64,000 nucleotides of DNA, from contig BTRK01000001.1 of the NCBI GenBank assembly GCA_036245805.1, forward strand, positions 18,917,087 to 18,981,086. The letters are read 5' to 3'. The first letter of the stretch is position 1. Every line of letters begins with the position of its first letter. This document shows, one piece after another, positions 43,501 to 53,852 of this stretch. Made by a program: the position numbers and the translations under genes. Origin of the DNA: Pristionchus mayeri (taxonomy: Eukaryota > Nematoda > Chromadorea > Rhabditida > Neodiplogasteridae). The notes beneath the pieces were generated by a model. The model saw only the letters and a list, made by a program, of their open reading frames with translations. It did no database searches and was not told the DNA's origin.

Positions 43501-45843
43501 CTCTGTGAGCTGGCCGAGACAGGAGAGAAGATTGATCTCACAATCAACCGGAGGAAGACTCAGCTGATGAAGAACGAGTGGTGTCCAGGCCCCGCCATCT
43601 CACTCCACGGAGACCCTCTCCAGGAGACGGACGCCTACGTGTACCTCGGCCGAGAGCTTCGCTGCGATGGATCCCTAAGGACGGAGTTACTCAGGAGGAA
43701 GAGAGCTGCTTGGGCCGCGTTCGGGAGCATCAGAGAAGTCACATCGCAACTCCAAGACGCAAAGCTACGCGCCTCACTCTTCGACTCTCACGTCCTTCCT
43801 GCTCTCTGCTACGCCGCGGAAACCTGGCCTCTCTCGAAGACAGTTGTCTCCTTCATGCAGACTACTCATCGCGCTCTGGAACGATCCCTCATCGGTACGA
43901 GCCTTCACGCGATGAGAGATGCGAAGCGAAGCAGTGAAGACATCCGTCGCCTCTCTCTCCTCACCGATCCAGTCGACTACATCAGGAGGGCGAAGCACCG
44001 CTGGGCTGGTCACGTTCTGAGACGAGACGACGATAGATGGAGGGTCACTCAGTGGTTCCCCCCTCCCGATCTCACTCGACCACCAGGAAGACCACCATCC
44101 AGATGGAAGGATTCGATCGAGGAGTACGCGAAGATGCCCTATTGCACAGGACGATCCACTCGATCTTCCACTTCGAGAGCCCCATACCGCCATTGGACTA
44201 CTCGAGCACGCGATAGAGAAGATTGGCGGACTTGTGATCCACGCGGCACCGGCCGTTGAAGATGGATCTTCTAAGTATCTAAGTAAGTAAGTTCATCCAT
44301 TGCTTACGACTTGAAAGCGTTTGGACTTAGCGATACATATAACCACTTATAATATATAATATCAAAATAACCAAACTAATATAAATGAATTTGCATACCG
44401 AAACGCGAAGTTTCGGGAGCGCTGAGAGCTGAATAATTCGATTTAGAAACTCGATGCGCTCCTCAGAATTGCATGGGGTCGAATGGAATTCACCCGTAAT
44501 CTCATTGCAAAGAAAGCATTTTACTTACGTGAGAGGAAATGTGGGCCTGAATTTTAGCGTATTAATTCAGCAGAGTTTCACACAAGCGCAATTGTTTGAA
44601 GTGAATTCGGAATTCCCCTAACGAAAACAAAGTATTATCGATAATCAATTTTTTTATTTAAATTTTCTAATTTTACTCATTCTATAAATGAGAGGTTCGT
44701 CATTTGAAACAAGAGAACTCTCAAAAACACTTACTTATAACGTCTACCAGATCTTCTCGAATTGTTCAATTCAGCACGTAGTTTCTTATCAGTTTTCACT
44801 TCTTCAAGGCCAGAAAATGTCCGATTGATTGAACGAGAACTTCCAGTGGATGGAAAATTTACCTCAACACTTCCGCTGTTCAGTATTTCATTACAAAAAT
44901 TATCCTGATTACTTTTTTCTCAATTGTTCTTTGTTGAATAAAGCAAATCAGTAAATCCTGTCTTAATTCTATCAAACACAAAAACACGATTGTAAAATAT
45001 AACTAACACGTTCCACCCTTCCCCTTCCCTTGAGCTCACTGTAATCGAGAAAAAAGATCAACCTTCTCTACCCTGACCTTTCCTGGACGTAGGATATTGC
45101 GTTGGTAATGAAGAATAAAGAATTAGAATAAACTAACAAGGGAAGGTCACGGAGTGTCCGTGGAGTTTCATAACGAGACCTAGCGCAATCGAAAGAGGAA
45201 AAAATTCTAAGAACTTCTGTTGTTTTCAAATTTGCTGAAGGCTCATGTGGAGGTCTGGGATGTATGGGAATTTATGGACATAAGCTCAGAAATTGCCTGT
45301 TTTTGGCCTTTCGGACGGGTTCACCACTATGAGCGCAGATTTTCACATGAGCCTTCCGCAAATTTGAAAACTACAGAAGTTCTTAGAATTTTCTCCTCTT
45401 TCTAATGCGCTAGGTCTGGTTATGAAACTCCACGGACACTCTGCGACCTTCCCTTGTAAGCTAAACTTAACATAAAATATTGACGAGTGCGTTTATACAC
45501 CACATACTAGTGAAATTACCTAAGAATGGTAGTGCAAAAATATAACCTCTGATCAACTAACATCGATAATTGGTTCTTCCTGTTTTACTTCAGCAAAATC
45601 GTCCGCAAGTTCTTCCTTGATCTCCGTTGATTTGTTCTCATTTATTGTGTGAAAAGACGAAGTCTGAAAAATTATTTCGAAATTTCACAAATGTGAAAAT
45701 AATAATGAAAAATTAACCTGGAGAAGTTTTCAATTACGAAATCGTTCTTCCTGCTTGATACTGGGAAATCTATCGATTGAATCTTCCTTTAATTCCATCG
45801 ACTCTTCTTTGATTTTATCGGCCGTATACAAGTCACTCGACAT
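40586..45843 (-). CDS. THAP-like zinc-finger protein split by a LINE
   Basis: Candidate exons run from 45843 (MSSDLYTADKIKEESMELKE) through about 45660-45563 (NKSTEIKEELADDF..VKQEEPIID) and 44865-44745 (NFPSTGSSRSINRTFSGLEE), then the finger exons: 44520-44399 (KCFLCNEITGEFHSTPC..EERIEFLNRIIQL) and, beyond the retrotransposon, about 41017-40950 (MLINNDIPAHFCHKHVATRK). The pair gives C-x2-C...C-x2-H, a THAP-like C2CH pattern with Phe in place of the usual Trp. It continues to VEGSQNQ and stops at 40586-40588. The joint between the first two exons does not keep frame in my reading, so the 5' end is uncertain. Psi-K-x-E motifs recur as in the 33-35 kb THAP gene. Confidence 0.45.
41050..41111. 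repeat. Left flank of an inverted repeat around the LINE
   Basis: AACGCTTTCAAGTCGTAAAC and about 40 bp before it pair with 44291-44352 (ATTGCTTACGACTTGAAAGC). The LINE sits between the two, which suggests that it landed inside an older inverted-repeat element. Confidence 0.7.
41225..44290 (+). mobile_element. Non-LTR retrotransposon, nearly full length
   Basis: A GC-rich 3-kb block stands out sharply from its AT-rich surroundings. It carries an APE-type endonuclease domain and a reverse transcriptase, and ends in a short 3' region with TAAG repeats (CTAAGTATCTAAGTAAGTAAG). This resembles RTE-like elements of nematodes (inference on clade). It lies antisense in an intron of the THAP-like gene. 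It is flanked by an imperfect 60-bp inverted repeat (41050-41111 and 44291-44352) that is not part of the element. Confidence 0.9.
41319..44259 (+). pseudogene. Endonuclease-reverse transcriptase, one frameshift
   Basis: The first frame (41319 to about 42005) holds the endonuclease: VCTLNGRT, YDVVCLQETK, IGGDLNLRAG, RRWTW. After about 42005 the protein continues in another frame: ELDHFITNRRW, SDHRLVRARIRL. RT blocks follow: NFRPIALLSIPYKLFTKVL, LVFVDYCKAFDSV, GVRQGDTISPKLF, LRFADDIVLLG, with a C-terminal HRWAGHVLRRDDDRW. The LRFADD block is the catalytic site and looks intact. Only one frameshift (near the sequence after RRWTW) separates the halves, so the copy is young but probably dead unless recoding occurs. 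Confidence 0.9.
45136..45457. mobile_element. 322-bp inverted-repeat MITE
   Basis: ACAAGGGAAGGTCACGGAGT at the left pairs with the inverse near 45440, and pairing runs inward for more than 100 bp (GTGGAGTTTCATAACGAGAC, AGAACTTCTGT). Nearly the whole element folds back on itself. It lies in an intron of the THAP-like gene. Confidence 0.88.
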
Positions 45844-46098
45844 AACTGGAATTAACGGTGGCCATTTAAAATGAACAGTCACTGAAAATTCACGGCACTC
45901 TAAGCAAGAGCGAGGTAATTGTGGATCGCTATATAACGACTGAATTATCAAACAATAAATGGTTTGGTGACGAATCGACAGAAATAAATTTATCCATAAA
46001 CACAAGTGGAATAATTGCAAAAAGAAGAACTAAATTTCACAACATTTACCGAATTTTAAGTTGTCTAAATAAATCGAACAATGGTAATTCTGGAAATT

Positions 46099-48185
46099 CT
46101 ATTCCGGATGAATGTCAATTTTTGTCTTCCCGATCTTCTTTTTCTCCACTGATTCGAGGCTCGTGTGAACTTTGCAGCAGAGTCCTCCCAGACTGTCGAA
46201 TGAGCCAGTTGAACGGAGTTCCAGTTCGAGAAGTCCATCAAAGACGAGGAGATTGGCGACGGGCTCGGAGTTCCACCCGTAAATCTGTCGGGGCAAGAGC
46301 ATTTATTAGGCAAAAGTAAATTTGACACCTCGATGTCTTCTCTATTGGACAAGAGTCTTCCGCCTCCGAAAGATATTCCGATGAGACGGAGGAGTAAAAA
46401 ACAAGTTGCCCTGGTCACATCATAGCATTGCAGGATACGTAGCTTCACTTCGCCCATCATCATTTTCTATAAATTCATTAGATTACACGAGTAATATTTA
46501 GTATCCAAATATATATTTATGATTCAATTATATTACAGCATTATATTATTGAAAATTTGAGTCAGCTGTTCGCACGTTGTACACTTGATAGAGTGCTTCT
46601 GCAGAGACATTAGCCATTCTTCGTAGAATTAGTGAACTGCATGCTCTGGCGATATCAAGGAGGTACGAATCAACCAAAATTGCCTTCTCCATCTCATCAT
46701 TCTGAATTACTTTGTCTCAGAGATTACAAATGTAGAGAAATGAAAATTTTAAAATGTTGAATTAAGTCACATATTTAGCAATTCAAAAACTGCAATTAAA
46801 TATCATAAGAAATACCTTGAACCGTAAGTACAGTTTCTCGGTGTCGAGTTCCTTGATCAGGTTGTAAACTTCACGATGGAAATCATCAGAACCAGTCAAC
46901 TGAAATTAAGATCGAACTTCAAATCACAATACCATCTGTTGTAAATAAAAATTGATCAATTTTGTAAAATTACATAACCGTTCGGAACCTTACTTGTAGC
47001 TTTTCACTTACTTCGATCCAGAGATTTCCAATCGAAACATTTCGTGAAATTCGCCTGATACATTCAGATGAATATGATTTCTCCTCGAAGAAAGGGATAG
47101 AGCTTAAAATCGGGAATAACAATATTATGCATAGAGCAACTCACTTTTCATTTCCGTTAAAAGACAGGATCGGCTCGTTAATAGACTGCTGCAAATAATT
47201 ATATTGAATGGGCATCTCTTTCATCAACTGTGGAGTAAAATACTTTTGAATACATTTTAATTGAAAGTAAAGAAGAATTGTCCTTCCATTCACTAACCTC
47301 TGAAATATACAGAGCGTTGACGTGGTACTTGGATTCCACTTCGATCATATTCAATCTCCTGTTCACTCTGGCTCTCAATCGATCTTTCATGTGAAGGAGA
47401 GGGAAGATTTTGGAAATAATCTCATTCGGAAGATCCAGAATCGGGAACTGAATAGTAACAATTGCAATACAACACTCCACTCCATTAAAAACTAAAGCTC
47501 TACCCTAAACAATATACCCTGAACTACACAACCTAATAACAGAACAACTACTATCGGCCCTTTCCCCAATGATAAGTACAATGGTGCACTCATTTTTGAT
47601 CTGAAGTGTCAATGAATCTAGTCCGTTCTGCGTTCAAAAGGCAGATACTGAAAACCACGATTTCACATGAAAACGAAATACGGAAACTATTTTTCGAAGA
47701 CAAAGCAGCGCAATTCAAGATGTAATATGGCTAACTTGGTAGTATTTTGTCCGATTGAATATTAAAAAAAAAACGAACAACCACAAAATAAAACACTCAT
47801 TCTATGATGTTGATATCAAGCCAGCGGATGGATTCTATGCATGGGGCAAGTAGAAAGTATAGTATATAAACAATCTAGTCTGCACCGCAAGAATCTTTGA
47901 AATAAAAAAATACAGTATTATTTCTCAATTAACAATAGCGGATGGATTCTATGCATGAGACATGTCGAGAAGCAGAAAAGTAAAATATTGTACGTGCAGC
48001 CAGCATAACATTTACATACCTAGAACGCGCCTTCTACCAGCCAGGGAGCCGAAATATCAAGGAGAAAGAAGACGCGATTCTTTGATTGTCCAAATAAATC
48101 AAGTGCATTCACTTACCGGTCCTTGATTCTTCAAGAATTCGATCAATTCGTTATTCGCTTCGTATTGAGCTTGGAACAAATTCAT
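46099..48185 (-). CDS. F-box protein 2
   Basis: Exon 1 (48185-48117) starts at an ATG placed directly after a 3' splice site (tatcag|ATG) and reads MNLFQAQYEANNELIEFLKN. The F-box exon (about 47448-47303) reads FPILDLPNEIISKIFPLLHM, then RARVNRRLNMIEVESKY. Later exons: SIPFFEEKSYSSECIRRISR, LTGSDDFHREVYNLIKEL, NDEMEKAILVDSYLLDIA, MMMGEVKLRILQC..EDIEV, and IYGWNSEPVANLLVFDG to a stop at 46099. It is predicted to be an SCF-type ubiquitin ligase adaptor, with the C-terminal part as the substrate side (inference). It is a close tandem paralogue of the next gene. The first intron carries an 80-bp repeat shared with 56484-56563. Confidence 0.75.
47858..47937. repeat. 80-bp dispersed repeat, second copy at 56484-56563
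   Basis: ATAGTATATAAACAAT, AGTCTGCACCGCAAGAATCT and AGTATTATTTCTCAAT occur in the same order at 56484-56563, almost unchanged. One copy is in an intron of F-box gene 2 and the other is just upstream of F-box gene 4. Confidence 0.85.
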
Positions 48186-48377
48186 CTGATAAAAATTAAA
48201 CATTAAGCGTTGGAATGCTCGCACGTAATCAAGTTTAATGAAGATCATCAAACAAACTTATATCATACCATCATACTTTCTCAATTTAAGGAATAAACCG
48301 TCTCTCGTGAAAGTATACCACGGATAGTATACCGCATCGTTGAATAGTATGTAGATGAATAGAACCCCCAATTACAA

Positions 48378-48406
48378 GATATCAAAGCGATTCAGGAACG
48401 CTTTTC
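48378..48406 (-). promoter_or_regulatory. Shared upstream motif, copy 1
   Basis: GATATCAAAGCGATTCAGGA plus ACGCTTTTC lies 193 bp upstream of the F-box gene 2 ATG. It is nearly identical to 61382-61409, which lies 134 bp upstream of an unrelated zinc-finger gene. A shorter copy is at 58144. The role is inferred only from position. Confidence 0.35.
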
Positions 48407-48527
48407 AGAAGTGTGAAACGCGTATTTCCATTCTTCTTTATGCAACAAAAAATAAGAACTGAAATTGAAAACAAGATCTTCGAACCAAATTTGAAATTGA
48501 ATTAACAAATCGAACAACGGTACACTT

Positions 48528-51500
48528 CTATTCCGGAACAATTTCCATTTTTGTCTTTCCGTGCTTCTTTTTCTGCAGTGATTCGAGAGTCGTGTGAACT
48601 TTGTAGCAGATTCCTCCTCTATTTCCGAATGAGACCGAGCCATTCGTACGAGATAAACGAAATTCTACTTCGAGTAGTCCATCAAAGACTGAGAAATTGG
48701 ACATGGAATCGGCGTTCGACAAGTAAACCTACCGAGGCAAGAGAATTGATTAGATAAACAATAATTGGATACCTCTATGTCGTCTCTATTGGACAAGAAT
48801 CTTCTGCGAGTGCATGTTATTCCGATGAGACGGAGCAATGAAACACAAATTTCCTTGGACACTTCAGAGCATTGCAGGATACGTAGTTTCACTTCGCCCA
48901 ACATCATATTCTAGAAATTCATTAGATTACATGCACAAGTAATATTTAGTATCCAATTATTTTTACGTTTCAGATATGTTACAGAATTATAATATGTATA
49001 AGGTTGTGAAAAAAGTAATGTTAGACCATGATGTTTGAGCACGCCTAAAATCCTTTTCGTTAAAGATATGAATATAGCTCGATATCATATAATATGGATT
49101 CACTAGGCCAATATGTGTATGTGTTCGACTCGCCTCATGTTTTTTGGGTATCCGGAAAATCCAAGTTATATCAGATGTGATATTCTCACATTTTTTAAAA
49201 AATATTTCCTGCCACTCGTATTTTGCAGGGGAAAATAGTCGTACATTTGCATATAAGGGGGGTGCGTTCCCCGTTTTGGCAAGTATGAATCGGTTTAAAA
49301 AAAAGAGAAGGTTTCAACTAGTTTAATTTTTGTTGTCAATGGTTTAAAACCCGTTCTCTGTAAGAATGCAGGTAGGATGGCACAACTCTGCCAAAAGGGT
49401 CACCCGGAGCTCATACTTTGGGAACATGATCAGTATGTAATTTCTATACATATAGGACTATTAGCAGACGTCATAGTGCCTTTGTTCTTCACATTCCCCC
49501 TTTCCGAAGGGAAAATTTGAAAGCATCGTTTGCTCATAGAACAGCTAGATTCCTAAATAAGCTCCACTTAATTTGCAATCCTCTATTGTCGATCGAGACT
49601 ATTAAGCACTATTTGCTAATTCACCCTAATCTTCTGTGTACTCTTGGAATTGAAATTAGAAATCTTTAGCATCTATCCTTACCACCATCCCCCCCTCAAA
49701 CCTTTCCTCTCCTTTTCTCTTCTCAACCCTTCCCCAACCATTCTCATCCCCCTTCGATCTCCTCCGATCTCCTGTCACACAAGTCTCCAATACGATATAC
49801 ATTGGACAAGCGGCCACTCCTACCGCTCACGAGGCTCCCTCCCCTCGCCACTCTCTCTTTCTTGTGATTCGGAAGATCTACCCTCCCCCCTTCCTCTTCC
49901 CTAACCCTAATTATTTTCTCGAACACTCTAAACTTGATGAAGCGCCCTTGTGGTGTACGATAAATAAATAAATAAAAATGACCCCTCGGGCCAAAGAACT
50001 TTTCAACCGGAAGCGTGACCCGAAATATCGATTTTTGATCTACCGAAATCGATTTTTCAAATTTCAGATTTCGATGGCAAGCTATAGCGCATTCGAAAGA
50101 GCATAAAAAGTTATGTTAGAAACTCAAAAGGAAACCAGAATCCATCAACGTTGACGTCAGATAGAGCCCGAAGAGTGACCTTTTTCATCACTTTTGGTAG
50201 ATCTGACGTATTTTTATGTGTAAAATTCGAATTTCGATATCACAGGTCACCAAAATGTAAAGTGAAAATGATATAGTCGAAATACTTCACGTCGTTGCGC
50301 ATGAAGAATTTTAAATGATCTCGTCTAAATGACGTCAAAGTTGATGGATTCTGATTTCCTTGCAGATCCTGAGATAACTTTTCATGCCCTTTCGAATGAG
50401 CTATTGCACGATATCGACATCTAAAGTTTCCTAAAATTTGTCTCGAAGAGCGTCATCGTTGAGCGCGATTTTCGGTCCTTATAGCGTAAAAATCCTCTCC
50501 GGCAAAGAGTGCATTTTATTCAGCATTAAAAACTACACAGTATATGTAAAATCCGAGATGTACAAACCACAGCTTCATGTGCATTCATGTCATGATCTAC
50601 CAAAAGTGATGAAAAAGTTCACTCTTCGGGCTCTATCTGACGTCAACGTTGATGGATTCTGGTTTCCTTTTGAGTTTCAAACATAACTTTTTATGCTCTT
50701 TCGAATGCGCTATAGCTTGCCATCGAAATCTGAAATTTGAAAAATCGATATTTCGGGTCACGCTTCCGGTTGAAAAGTTCTATGGCCCGAGGGGTAATGT
50801 TCCCAAAGTATGAGCTCCGGGTGACCATTTTGGCAGAGTTGTGCCATCCATACCCCCGTTCACTGCAGTCTTACGGAGAACGGGTTTTAACTCGGTTCAA
50901 CCATTGCATTTGTAACAGTAAATGCAATGGATGAACCGAGTTAAACCATTGACAACAAAAATTAAACTAGTTGAAACCTTCTCTTTTTTTAAACCGATTC
51001 ATACTTGCCAAAACGGGAAACGCACCCCCTTATATAGTGGAGTGAGAAGTCCATTAAGAGTTCTTTCCAAAAATACGTCTGAGCTCATGTCTGTATCAAA
51101 ATAGCATGATTGACACAGCATTGAAATTAAGCAGGTGACAGTTCTGAAGCGATAATATTTCTTGCGTCGAGGATCATTCCGACTGGCTTTTAAATAAGTG
51201 CGCTTCCATGATACATTATGGTGCTGCATATCACAGAGAAACATTTTGACTCACGCATTTTACAGTTTTAGAAAACATGGATTTTCAATATTGTTCAATG
51301 AAGGCCAATATATCCAAAATTTACACTTTTGGTGTTCGGTGTATGAATAAATTTCCTCAAAAGGGAGCTATCCCCTGACTTAGCCCTGCCGAATACGGAT
51401 AGATAAGGAGTTGCTTTAACAATTAACCGCAAAAGTTAGGACTTTCCATCAATTCTGGCAACAGGAAGTTTTGAAATACTCGAATTTCGATGTTCAAATT

Positions 51501-53499
51501 TCGTTGTCAGGTTGATGAATACTGCATATTTGGTAGAAGTATTGTATGCTCATATAATTGGAATGTTAAGTAAACCGTGGGAAGTGCTTTTCGTTTCACT
51601 ACATTTGAAATCGATTCATCTGTTGCGACGGATACACGGTAAAGATGAGTATTTCTCTTGATGTTCAGAGTAGTTCAAGTTAATAAATTAGCGTGTTTTC
51701 TGATAGCCCTTTCGCAGCGGACTAGATTCCCATGTTGTATTGTGGCATACGTAAGTCGTACTTTTCGGTTGTGCCATAATATTTGATCTATCGTAGCTCT
51801 CTATGGATTGGTAAGCCAAAACGTAATCAGTTCAACTCTGTGTTTGTCAACTTTTGTCTGCATCCTGTGCGCTCCATCCTAATTGAATAGGCTTAAATCA
51901 GTGGGAGATGGAAAGAGTATCCAGGCACTCAACGAACATGTATAGCAATATGATAATCAGGAAGCAGCAAAAGGTGGGGTGTCTCATAATCGAAAATTTT
52001 AAAATCTAACATTACTTTTTTCACAACCTAATATCATTTGATTCAGCTGTTGGCACCTTGTATACTTGATAGAGTGCTTCTGCAGAGACATTAGTCATTC
52101 TTCTTAGAATTAGTGAACTGCATGTTCTGGTGATATCAAGAAAGTACGAATCAACCAAAATTGCGTTCTCCATCTCATCATTCTGAATTACGGTATCTCA
52201 GGCATTAGAAATGTTCAGAAATGAAAAGTAAAACATGCTGAATTACTTCACATTTTTCTCAATGCATAATCTACAAATAAATATCATTAATAAATAGCAT
52301 TAAATATCTTAAGAAATACCTTGAACCGTAAGTACAGTTTTTCGATGTCGCATTCCTTGATAAGATTGTAGACTTCACGATGGAAATCATTCGAACCAAT
52401 CATCTGAAATGAATTTCGAAATTAAAAGCACATGATCTTCTCTGTTGTTATTGATCATTTCCCAATTTTCGCAACATTGAATAAGTGTTCATATCGTTTC
52501 AAAAAAACTAGGAACTTTTCACTTACTTCAATCCAGAGATTTCCAATCGAAACATTTCGTGAAATTCGATTGATACATTCAGAGGAATACGATTTCTCCT
52601 CGAAGAAAGTGATAGAGCTTAAAATCGGGAATAACAATATTATATATAGAGCAAACTAGAACAACTAACTTTTCATTTCCGTTAAAAGACAGGATCGGCT
52701 CGTTAATAGGCTGCTGCAGATAAATATATTAAATTGGGATTTATCTCATCATCTGTGGAGTAAAGTACTTTTGAATACATTGTAATTGAAAGTAAGAGAA
52801 GAATTGTTCTTCCAATCACTAACCTCTAAAATATACAGAGCGTTGACATGGTACTTGTTTTCCACTTCGATCTTATTCAATCTCCTGTTCACTCTGGCTC
52901 TCAATCGATCTTTCATGTGAAGGAGAGGGAAGATTTTGGAAATAATCTCATTCGGAAGATCCAGAATCGGGAACTAAAAATATTAAGAATTGTAATATCA
53001 TAATCCAAAAAAAACTAAGCGAAGTAAAAACAGAAGAACCAATAGCGGCCTGTACTCCAATGATAAGAACAATGGTATACCCGTTTTTGTTTTGAAGTGT
53101 CAACGGGACTATTCCATTCAGCGTTCAAAAGTGCATACTGCATATGAAAATGAAATACCGAATCTATTTTTAGGAAAAAAGGAAACACAATTAACCCCAA
53201 TAGCGAGGATCCATGAGGTATGACTAAAATATGACCAACTATTTAATTGTTCCATTAAATATCCAACGAATAACCACGCAATATCACATATCACACGCTC
53301 TGCAGGGAGAAGAGACTCTATGACGCGCGTTCTATCAGCTACGGAACCGATAGAGCAAGTAGAGAGATAGCGCGACGGATGGATTAATTGACTGCCTGAG
53401 TGTCCGAATAAATCAAGTGCAATCACTTACTGGCCCTTGACCCTTCATGAATTCGATCAGCTCTTTATTCGCTTTGTAGTGTGCTTGAAACAAATTCAT
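48528..53499 (-). CDS. F-box protein 3 (host of a 3-kb transposon)
   Basis: Same layout as F-box gene 2. Exon 1 starts at 53499 (MNLFQAHYKANKELIEFMKG), directly after tttcag. The F-box exon near 52975-52830 reads FPILDLPNEIISKIFPLLHM. Next come the SYSSECINRISRNVSIGNLW block near 52610-52520, MIGSNDFHREVYNLIKE near 52405 and NDEMENAILVDSYFLDI near 52185. The EVKLRILQCSEV exon is at about 48907-48775 and the last exon ends at 48528. The intron between the last two groups, short in gene 2, is expanded by the 49001-52029 insertion. Whether it still splices across 3 kb of inverted repeats is unknown. Confidence 0.7.
49428..49980 (+). mobile_element. 5'-truncated LINE fragment
   Basis: The opposite arm of the fold-back gives the uninterrupted sequence (GGGAACATTACCCCTCG), so the insertion ends are readable to within a few bases. 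ATGA brackets it on both sides, a likely short target duplication. It encodes the tail of a LINE-type reverse transcriptase (FRRENLKASFAHRTARFLNK...IETIKHYLLIHPNLLCTLGI), then a non-coding part and a (TAAA)n tail. Confidence 0.75.
50889..50942. repeat. 54-bp hairpin inside fold-back C
   Basis: AACTCGGTTCAACCATTGCA pairs with TGCAATGGATGAACCGAGTT around an 8-base loop, with one mismatch. The corresponding left-arm position (near 49355) lacks it, so it is an extra. Confidence 0.85.
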
Positions 53500-53852
53500 C
53501 TGAAAAAATCAAACATTAAGCGATTGGATGATTTCGGGAATAAACTGTTTCTCAAGAAAGTATATCACGGATAGTATACCGCATCGTTGAATGATATAGT
53601 AATCTCCTTCCCAGAATTAAGTTTATCCATAAACACATGTAAATCGTTGCGTAACGAAGACGAAAAAATGAATTACGGACACAACAGCAACCAAAATCGA
53701 AGGGGCACATAAAATATTGAGCAACAGCAAAAAAATAGAGCCAATTCGAAAGGTGAACATTAAAATAAAACAATTGGCAGTCGAATGAACAAAAGCATAT
53801 GAAAATCAAGTGAATTTCATATAACGTGGTCTATCATGATTCTATTTGGCAA

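Larger units (their letters stand above)
49250..51036. repeat. Fold-back region C
   Basis: Outer arms pair AAGGGGGGTGCGTT with the inverse at 51020-51034, then AGAAGGTTTCAACTAGTTTA and GTGGCACAACTCTGCCAAAA-type words, and further in GATTTCGATGGCAAGCTATA. Its sequence style (GATCTACCGAAATCG, GAGAACGGGTTTTAA, GGCACAACTC) resembles fold-back element B at 21-24 kb, so the two are related families. The left arm carries a LINE insertion and the right arm a small hairpin. Confidence 0.85.
49001..52029. mobile_element. 3-kb TIR transposon in an intron
   Basis: Perfect 25-bp ends begin AGGTTGTGAAAAAAGTAATG (continuing TTAGA), inverted at 52005-52029. F-box gene 2 supplies the empty site: its intron goes straight from the ATTATATTATTG-like stretch to TCAGCTGTT. 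The element carries a large fold-back region (49250-51036) and, on its right side, sequence related to the nest at 2.6-4.1 kb. No intact transposase is visible. Confidence 0.88.

Noticed and set aside
42417..43937. Additional long frames inside the LINE
   Set aside because: They are shadow frames of the GC-rich reverse transcriptase gene. Motifs are only in the frame described.
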